Program-made: the position numbers and the translations under genes | NCBI GenBank assembly: GCA_030407085.1 | Contig: CM059582.1 | Location: 88,464,001-88,528,000, forward strand | DNA length: 64,000 nucleotides | From: Trichopria drosophilae | Taxonomy: Eukaryota; Arthropoda; Insecta; Hymenoptera; Diapriidae | Reading direction: 5' to 3' | In this document: piece by piece, positions 56,938 through 64,000 of the stretch | Numbering within the stretch: the stretch's first letter is position 1 | How the letters are laid out: every line of letters begins with the position of its first letter | The notes under the pieces: model-generated | Told to the model about the DNA's origin: nothing | Seen by the model: the letters and a program-made list of their open reading frames with translations, nothing else | Database searches by the model: none

Positions 56938-59103
56938 TTAACAGTTTCCCGACCGTTTACGCGCGCAAACGGGACAATTGTTTGCATCACGGCCTGGATA
57001 GCCATAGACCCTACAAAAATGCCCTAAGGGGTGGGGGCACTCTCGGTATATGTGCCCCGTCTGTTTACAATTATAACACCGGACCGGGTTCCGATTCGGT
57101 GGCGATCTTGTCTCGGAGGGTGGGCGCTCTGTCGGCGCCACATCCAGGAGGCGTGGCACTCTTGGTAGCCGCGGATTTTGAGTGGTCGCCACGTGTGGTT
57201 GGTGCTGCGGATATGTCGGTACCGAGCGCGTGGGATTGCGGCCTCTGTTCCGCTCTACGCGGGCTACCGGCGACGCCTCCTCTTCCTCGTAGGGGGCTGG
57301 CGACGGAGGGGGTGGGGTTACGACGCTAACCTTGGCCATCTTTACCGCGGGCGTCGCGAGGGCCAGCTTTTCGTTGCCTCGCCTCATCTTGGGCGTATAG
57401 GCGAAGGCGGGGAAGGCGGACTGGTTAGCCGCTGGAGGGGGGGCGGTAGACCCTCTCTTGATTGGCGGCCCCCTCCACCTGTCGACCGATTCGCAGTAAG
57501 TCTGAAAAGTCGGTAACGGCTTCCCTCTCGATTTTTCGAGCTAATCCCGGACGCAAGTTTTGGACTGCTATATCTAGCTGTTCTTCTTGAGACGGGGGGA
57601 AAGCAAGTAAATTGAATAGACTCCGTAGGGCCACCAAGTACTCACGGATGAGCTCGTCCGGTCCTTGTGTGCGCAAGGTAATTTCCCTCTTGATGCTGGC
57701 TTCCAGATGGCGTTGACCGAACGCGTCGCGAAAATAACGTACGAAGCCGGGGTACGTATGCCAGCTTGCCTTTTCCACCCGGTACCAGTTGAGGTCCGAT
57801 CCCTTAAACGCTTCAGGTAGGGCGCGCAGGAGGTCCTCTTCCGTCAGATCCCGACTCGTGACGTATTCGCCCAGTTTGACGAGGAACTCCTCCGCGTCCT
57901 CCCCTTCCTCGCCGGAGTAACGGGGTCCGTGTGTCCTCCAATGTTCAATGACAGTCCTCTGCCATCGGACACCGGACATTGACAGGCTGGGGTTGAATGA
58001 CCCTCCAGCGGTGGACGCGTTACCTTCCGGGCGTCGCGAGGTTTGGGGTTGACCGATCCGCGTGCTGTTATAGGGGGGTTGCAGCGGGGACATGCTATAT
58101 GTCAGGTCCGCTGGAAAGTGGACATGGGACGTGTGCGCGTTCGGACGACGGGGGGGCACGTTGTCCTAATATTACCGGTCGAGGGGGGTCCACTGGTCGC
58201 AAGTAGAAGTCGTCCCGATTTTGGGGATCGATCTCCTCGGACCATTGGGGGTTTGCTGTCTCTCGTACCCCATTGTTCACGGCATCCTCCCGAAACGGTT
58301 CGGGAGCCGACAATGTAGGGCGGCTACTCCTCGTTAACGCGCTGGGTGGAATAGGGTAACTGCTGACCGGTGCCTCCCGGCGAGGCACATTTTCTGGTCG
58401 TGTGTCCCGAGGGGGGGCTACTGAGCCATCATTGGACCGATCGACCTGATAGGTGGTCGCATCGGCCACTGAGAATTGGAAACTCTCCTCCCCAAACGAG
58501 ATCGGGTCCCGGTAATGGGCACGCGATCTATCGGACGGAAACGCATAATTCTGCGATTCCGCGGTTCCGAACCGCGTTGACCGCTGGGGTTCGATGGGGT
58601 CCAGATGTCCCGTCGACCGGGGGCCACTTAGCATGGTCCCATAAACGGGGCAACTCACCGCTTCGGACAACGTGTAGGGGGGGGGGGGGGTGATCGCCTC
58701 GTCCATCTGCTCGGTGATCCCACTCGACCGGGGTCTCCGGAAACCGCTGTAAGATTGTGTATCTTACGAGCCGATCCCGTACCACCTCTATCGGTCCGGA
58801 TATCAACAATTCGGCTCTATCACACCGGCCGATAAGGTCGCGTAAATCGACTACCCGGTCGATTTCTGCCCGGATTGCCGAAATTTGTTCCGGACTGGCT
58901 ATTCGTCGCTCCGCTGCCCGAGAGGGCGTGACGTGCGTAGCGGTTGCCGTGTATGACACGGGCGCGGTAGTGATGGGGACATATTCGGTCGTGGTGGTTG
59001 GTGTTACCACCGTTAGCGTGGGTATCCCCATTACAGGGGATGTATCGGGGGTGTATTCAAAAGAATCCATTTTAATGCAATTAATCCAATCAATACGACA
59101 CAA
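56938..59103 (-). pseudogene. gag: gypsy Gag with CCHC zinc knuckle, three frame breaks
   Basis: Minus strand. The N-terminal part (59103-58528) has a Thr-rich start and a helix RAEIDRVVDLRDLIGRCDRA. The middle is Pro/Ser/Arg-rich. The capsid-like retrotransposon-gag region lies at about 57950-57480 (EDAEEFLVKLGEYVTSRDLT, WHTYPGFVRYFRDAFGQRHL, QGPDELIREYLVALRSLFNL). The C-terminal part has CYNCKQTGHIYRECPH near 57080-57030 and a second Cys cluster. Frames change at G14 58677-58690, near a G run at 58147-58153, and near a G7 run at 57437-57444, each within a homopolymer, so the breaks may be assembly or replication slippage and not ancient decay. Confidence 0.8.
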
Positions 59104-59407
59104 TTGGGAAAAATCACAAAAGGGTAAGGGTAAATATCAGGACCTTTCTTACTCGACTCGTTCAGTCCTACCGGAAATACTCAACTGATGTTGGGGGAGA
59201 TGCTAATAAATAAGATGCTCTTCAAGGACGCGATGTACTCGAGATTCTACGTCGAGCTACTAGGGTCGTTGCTTGAGCAACCTGATCTCTGGCGTACCGC
59301 CAATTAATGCCAAACAAAACAAAAACAACTTCCCGGAATTACTTCTAATTATTTATTCGTAGTTTCCGATACAAATGCGATGCGCTATCACGCAAAAAAA
59401 AAGTATT
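59104..59407. other. untranslated leader of the gypsy element
   Basis: No gene. On the minus strand TGGCGGTACGCCAGAGA (about 59308-59292) has a TGG start, but it was not assigned to a tRNA. Confidence 0.35.
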
Positions 59408-60437
59408 CTATGTAACGGGGACTTCCAAGAAAAAGGGGATTTCAAAAATAACGGTAAATTCAAAAACACAGGGAATTTCAAAATATAAAGGGAATTCAAA
59501 AATAAAGGGGATTCAAAAAAAATAAAGGGGATTCAAAAATAAAGGGGATTCAAAAATAAAGGGGAATTCAAAATAAAAGGGAATTCAAAATTAAAGATAA
59601 AGGGGAAATCAAAAATAAAGGGGAATTTCAACAATAAGAGGAAATTCACAAATAAAAGGAAATTCAAAATAAAAGGGAATTCAAAATAAAAGGGAATTCA
59701 AAAATAAAAGGAAATTCAAAATAAAAGGGAATTCAAAAATACAAGGGAATTCAAAATAAAAGGAAATTCAGAATAAAAGGGAATTCAAAAATACAAGGGA
59801 ATTCAAAATAAAAGGAAATTCAGAATAAAAGGGAATTCAAAAATACAAGGGAATTCAAAATAAAAGGGAATTCAAAACTAAAAGGAAATTCAAAAATAAA
59901 GGGACATTCAAAAATAAAACGGAATTGCAAAAATAAAGGGAAACTCAAAAATAACGGGTATTGCAAAAATAAGGGGAAATTTAAAAATAAGGAATTTTCA
60001 AAAATAAGGAATTTTTGAAATTAAGGAAATGTTTAAAATTAAGGAATTTACCAAAATTACGGAAAATTCAAAAATAATGGGAATGAATACTAACGGCAAA
60101 TTCCAACTAACGTAAATTCAAAATAAAAGGGAATTCAAAAATAAAAGGGAATTCAAAATAAAAGGGAATTCAAAACTAAAAGGAAATTCAAAAATAAAGG
60201 GACATTCAAAAGTAAAACGGAATTGCAAAAATAAAGGGAAACTCAAAAATAACGGGTATTGCAAAAATAAGGGGGAATTTAAAAATAAGGAATTTTCAAA
60301 ATTAAGGAATTTTCAAAATTAAGGAATTTTTGAAATTAAGGAATTTTTGAAATTAAGGAAAGGTTTAAAATTAAGGAATTTTCCAAAATTACGGAAAATT
60401 CAAAAATAATGGAAATGAATACTAACGGCAAATTCCA
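59408..60437. repeat. AT-rich minisatellite (AATAAAGGGGATTCAAA type) with a higher-order duplication
   Basis: Tandem, degenerate 15-19 bp units of the form AAAAATAAAGGGGAATTC. In addition about 280-bp blocks repeat: GGAATTGCAAAAATAAAGGG... through AACGGCAAATTCCAACTA occurs at about 59928-60113 and again at about 60209-60437. The array is interrupted at 60438 by a LINE and resumes at about 62186-62375. Confidence 0.9.
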
Positions 60438-62185
60438 ACTATAGTAGTAGTAGTATAAGTAGTATAAGTTTATTGACCCATAAGTGAATTACATAAAATT
60501 CTTGAGGGTAGAGTGCACCAAAAAATAATATAACTAGAACAAAAATGGTACACAACGCTTACAATAAACTGAACTTATGAAACAAAATCGCACGCAATTA
60601 CAATTACAGACGAGTAAGACTATACAGTTAAAAAACAATATACTGAACTTATAAAAACAAAATCGCACGCTATTTCAAGTGCAGATGAATAAGACTATAC
60701 AATTGAAAAATAATATACTGTTCTTGTAAAAACAAAATTGCACGCAATTACAATTTCAGACGAGTGAGACTATACAATCAAAAACCAAGGATAAAAACTA
60801 GGCCTAATGTTATAAAACGACTGGACTGTGATTGCCATAATGTACAATAGAGAGAGAAACTATAAATCCAGAAGAAATTGTCTCCTAGCGAAGCATGAGC
60901 TGACAAATCCAAATAGGATTTTCAGCACACCAGGGTCGGCGGAGTGTAGCAAAAAGGCCACTATATTCTCTTCCGAACAGTTCGCCAAAATGCTACTACG
61001 ACGGAGTCTGGATCTTGAAGAGGTAGAAAGGGGACAGTTGCACAGGATGTGAATTAAAGTCTCCCTTTCACCCGTGTTACAAATAGAGCATGGCTCATTC
61101 GGGTTATACGCGTAGAAGGTACTACCGACATAAAACGAACGCGAGAATATAGTGGCTGTTCTCAACTGTATTTTTAGGCGCAAGTGGGATATCTGGCAAC
61201 GTTCCGGAGCAAGAGAGGCCAGTCCGTCGGAGAATTGCCTATATAGAGGCATCTGGATCGAGTCCGATTCGAAATAGCGTTTAAGGTCACGATTACGCTG
61301 AAGGGAGGCATAACTTTCGCAAGTGGAGGCCACCTTGGACTCCTAACTTGCTGCCGAAAAATCATCCCAAAGATTTTCGTATAGAGGCGAGCCTAGGACC
61401 AACCTTTTTGCAGACTTACAAGACGCATCGTACCACCGAGGTGTAAAACGCCTTAAGGTGTTTGTGCACCGGAAAGAACCTGTGGATTTCACTAATCCCT
61501 CCTGGATGAGAAGGCTGAGAAGACCCGAACAGAAAGAGTCGAAAGACGGGCTTTGCGCGGCATGGTCGTAGAACAATGTGTAGGGGTCAACTTCGCGGAA
61601 GTATTTAACTAGTTTTGCCTCCCCCTCGGGTGACCACGACGTTACATACCTTGATGCTACGCTGGCTGGAAAATGGGACACGGACGGAGAATTAACTAAC
61701 GAGAGAGACAACAAAACAACTGTCGGAAAATGATCCGAGCCACCACCATCGGGGCCTATAAAAAAGTCATTCACTAAATATAAATGATTAGCCGAGACCC
61801 AGACCAAGTCGACAATGCTTCGGCCCTTTACATCTAAAAACGTAAATTGCGCGGGGGAATCGCTGAGCGAGCGACCATTCAAAAGTATAAAATTATTATT
61901 AAACATGAAATCATAGAGACATTTTCCACGGACATTATATCGACTATCGCGAGTTTGTCTGGCAGGAACGAATTGAGTCTCCTCAAACAAGTTCGGAAAT
62001 TCACGTTCAAAGTCAAGGTCACCGGTCCACGAATTGAAATCTCCTCCTAAAATAAATACACTATCCGGAAATTTGTCTGTTAAGGAGTCGAGGACGAGCT
62101 GAAGAGAAGATAGCAACAAAGTAAGGTCAGAATTTGGCGGAAAATAAAACGAGCCTTGAATTAACGGAAGCGGATGAGTTGATGA
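60438..62185 (-). mobile_element. LINE with endonuclease joined to RT C-terminus (RT core deleted)
   Basis: The minus strand from about 62185 to 60438 ends in a (TAG/TATAAG)-rich 3' tail (60438-60470). The endonuclease is well preserved, then at about 61340 the sequence jumps to the last part of RT. It belongs to the same family as the LINE at 50.1 and 63.8 kb but lies in opposite orientation, inside the minisatellite of the gypsy element. It is non-autonomous. Confidence 0.8.
60860..61333 (-). pseudogene. LINE RT C-terminal region with zinc-like motif
   Basis: QRNRDLKRYFESDSIQMPLY, FSDGLASLAPERCQI, SRSFYVGSTFYAYNP, then EPCSICNTGERETLIHILCN (Cys-x2-Cys...His...Cys) and a hydrophobic end. 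It is equivalent to the plus-strand pieces at 50.1-50.6 and 63.77-63.99 kb. Confidence 0.85.
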
Positions 62186-62227
62186 TTGCAAAAATAAAGG
62201 GCAACTCAAAAATAGCGGGTATTGCAA
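61343..62227 (-). pseudogene. LINE apurinic-type endonuclease domain
   Basis: Motifs on the minus strand: VFILGGDFNSWTGD (about 62060-62020), LLNGRSLSDSPAQFTFLDVK, GRSIVDLVWVSANH (about 61830-61790), GGGSDHFPTVVLLS (about 61750-61710), which together are the catalytic Asp/Asn and SDH blocks of the LINE endonuclease that nicks target DNA. The first strands of the fold (upstream of 62185) are replaced by minisatellite. The frame is open over 290 codons. Confidence 0.88.
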
Positions 62228-62375
62228 AAATAAGGGGAAATTTAAAAATAAGGAATTTTCAAAATTAAGGAAATGTTTAAAATTAAGGAATTTTCCAAAA
62301 TTACGGAAAAATTCAAAAATAATGGATATTAATAAATAAGGGAAATTCGAAACTAACGGAAATTCAAAAGTACAA
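62186..62375. repeat. AT-rich minisatellite, continuation
   Basis: It resumes with ATTGCAAAAATAAAGGGCAA and follows the same order as 59935-60110. Confidence 0.85.
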
Positions 62376-63160
62376 CTTTAAATTCCGGGTTGCGAATCTG
62401 GGTTGTCCGTTATTTTCGGTAACGAACTGACGGGTGTACTTTTGCTATAAAAAAAAGTTTTCTGCCCTTAAGTATCTCATACAAGGGCGCGACTCGCGAA
62501 GGGAAATTGGAATTTTTATTTCTTCTTTAAATAACATACACTCAAGTCGCTACACTGGTACCTGTGGGGCAATACTTAAGAACGATAACATTTCACACTT
62601 ATTTTTATACTTGAATTATAATTAACGTTTATCATGAGTACATATATTGCACATACATTCATATACACACACACATATATATATATATAGATCTATATTG
62701 GCATAATACAATTCTAAAATAAAAATTTTTTTTTTTCTAACGCAAAAGCTGCGTATTACTTTTGGTTTTCTGGTTGGGGGACGGGGGGATATCCTATACC
62801 TGAAAATCGCGAAACCTGTCAATTACTTTTCTCTATAGCGAAAATTGCTCACTATATAATTACTTTAAATCAAAATTCACTAAAAACGTTTGAAAATATC
62901 AATAATTGATTTATCAATTATTTGCACTTCCGGTATAACCCAATTCAAATAATAATTAATTTTACCAAGTAATAAAAAAAATAATATTTTTCAAAAAAAA
63001 ATTCTCTAACTCCATAAAATTTTCTCCTTACACTTATGATTACTATTAACTACACATCATTATTCGATTTCGTGTAATTCCTAATCTCACTTCAATTATG
63101 GTAACCGAAAATTTGTTTTTAAAATGGTAATTCGCGATTAATTCAAAAGTATAAAACTTG
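62376..63160. other. no gene recognised; (CA)n/(TA)n microsatellite
   Basis: AT-rich sequence with ACACACACAC then TATATATATATA at 62665-62690. It adjoins the truncated LTR at 63161, and its origin is unclear. Confidence 0.4.
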
Positions 63161-63764
63161 GGCGCGGATGCGTGGCGAGGTCGGAACTCCAAACTACACT
63201 TTCGCGGCAGTACTCAAAAACTTTCCGGGTTTATTGCGGATTTCGATCGGTGCTCGCCGATGCTCTTTGCTATGGAAACTCTCGAGACTGACTCCTGACT
63301 GATGCTTACTGTCCTCCTCTTCTCCTCCGAGGCGGTGCGCCGTCGAGCCGGCGCGTGCACGCTCGAGTGATCGGCGTGAGAGAGGGGTTCGCCCGGGGGT
63401 CTTAGTTGGGGGACGTACTCGTCGAGGCGATGACGAGCACCCACCTCGGGGTCTTCATGGTGGGAGGGGACGACACGGAGCGCTGACAAGTGCTTCGTGC
63501 GTCCCCGTATCGTCTCGGGCTAGCTTTCGCTGTTTTGAGAGAGAGAACGATAGGGAGGGATGGAGAGAGGTCGGCGGCGGTGGCCGAGGCCCGTTACTCG
63601 GGAACTCTCGACCTGTGGGGGAGGACGAGTGGAGGCGCGCTCCGGTAAAAAAAAAAAACCGTTTCTCCTCCGGGAGGGGCGGGCTTCGTAGCGGGGTTCC
63701 GCCCGGCCCCAATAGATGGCGCGAGGTTCGGGAAGCGCGTCGATCTGTGACGGGTTTCGTCACA
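63161..63764 (-). repeat. 5' LTR of the gypsy element, truncated
   Basis: It matches 50900-51507 with several substitutions, a 17-base absence near 63611 and a longer A-tract/insertion near 63648-63670. On the minus strand the LTR start TGTGACGAAACCC is intact, but about 259 bases at its 3' side, and the primer site that should follow, are gone. Confidence 0.88.
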
Positions 63765-63768
63765 ATGT
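63765..63768. repeat. target site duplication ATGT, right copy
   Basis: Matches 50637-50640. Confidence 0.85.
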
Positions 63769-63987
63769 AATTTGGGAGAGTTGAAGACTGTTTGCCACAT
63801 CCTTCAACGATGTCCTTTTTTCAAGTCTTGCCGCGATTCAGCTTGTCATAACCTCGGTCTGCAGTATTATTCGGATGAGAATATTCTGCTGCTCCTACTG
63901 AGTAGCAATAGTGAATCTGCCGCGAAGGTTCTCTTTAGTTTCGTCCTGCGCTGCTTCAAGTTGAGAAACTGCTTGATGGGAAGTTGA
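63769..63987 (+). pseudogene. LINE RT C-terminal region, right part
   Basis: It continues the frame interrupted at 50640: NLGELKTVCHILQRCPFF supplies the His and last Cys of the zinc-like motif whose first two Cys (CSSC) lie at 50630-50640. The end (VLFSFVLRCFKLRNCLMGS) aligns with ILFGFVSSCFARRQFLLDL of the copy at 60.9 kb. The stop is at 63985-63987. Confidence 0.88.
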
Positions 63988-64000
63988 ATGTGCCAAATAA

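Larger units (their letters stand above)
50641..63764 (-). mobile_element. 13.1-kb gypsy-type LTR retrotransposon in a LINE, with nested insertions
   Basis: Outer limits are set by ATGT target duplications and TG...CA termini. Read on the minus strand: truncated 5' LTR (63764-63161), a 4-kb untranslated part holding a minisatellite and a LINE, gag (59103-56938), pol (56724-53410), ORF3 (53168-52021), and 3' LTR (51507-50641). Much higher GC than the flanks. Gag has a CCHC knuckle, and pol order protease-RT-RNase H-integrase fits Ty3/gypsy. Frames are broken mainly at G/C homopolymers. The LTRs differ by several substitutions and small indels, so it is older than the errantivirus at 6-16.7 kb. 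Confidence 0.92.

Overview
The window reads as non-coding-rich, repeat-dense eukaryotic DNA from an arthropod, most likely an insect. The arguments are an endogenous-retrovirus-like (errantivirus type) element with a tRNA-Leu primer site, Penelope, mariner, piggyBac-like and non-LTR elements of insect type, GT-AG intron borders, and one exon of a conserved animal kinase (BRSK/SAD). Presence of RRM/F-box/LRR genes is compatible with Hymenoptera, but that is an inference. Almost everything recognisable is a transposable element (TE), most copies are broken, and insertions are nested several layers deep. Host coding evidence is limited to a BRSK exon at 27.7 kb (-), a probable two-exon gene piece at 45.1-45.5 kb (+), and a doubtful first exon near 1.6 kb (-).

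Layout, 0-20 kb. A 120-bp tandem repeat opens the window (1-500). A roughly 181-bp satellite array runs from 3.68 to 6.07 kb and resumes at 16.68-18.64 kb. It is split by a 10.6-kb errantivirus-like LTR retrotransposon with nearly identical LTRs (6074-7138 and 15592-16675), primer site, gag, a -1 slippery site, protease, RT, a partial RNase H joined in frame to an envelope gene (integrase is gone), then an RRM + LRR gene between env and the 3' polypurine tract. A tRNA-derived SINE with 16-bp target duplications sits inside that extra gene. The right satellite arm abuts a decayed protein-primed DNA polymerase B gene (Polinton/Maverick type).

Layout, 20-46 kb. A 245-bp tandem repeat; a Penelope fragment carrying a mariner-type element with about 570-bp inverted repeats; a 2.6-kb foldback element; the BRSK exon; a minus-strand LINE broken by a piggyBac-like element at TTAA, a 1.2-kb TIR element and a second SINE; a 1.7-kb inverted-repeat element; a minus-strand gypsy integrase followed 64 bp later by an RRM-F-box-LRR gene; a 2.3-kb inverted-repeat element.

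Layout, 46-64 kb. A GC-rich gypsy pol fragment (+), then an exactly periodic C15A minisatellite of about 500 bp. A LINE reading frame that starts at 50.1 kb is interrupted by a 13.1-kb minus-strand gypsy element (50641-63764, ATGT target duplication) and resumes at 63769. That element has gag, pol, an extra zinc-knuckle ORF3, two unequal LTRs, and a minisatellite that itself contains another LINE with its RT core deleted. Its reading-frame breaks coincide with long G runs.

The most interesting signal is that RRM/F-box/LRR genes occur twice in retroviral context: once between env and the 3' LTR, and once directly after integrase in the env position, each with a splice-acceptor-like sequence just before the start codon. 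This suggests a gypsy/errantivirus lineage that carries a host-derived RNA-binding/ubiquitin-adaptor gene as an accessory ORF.
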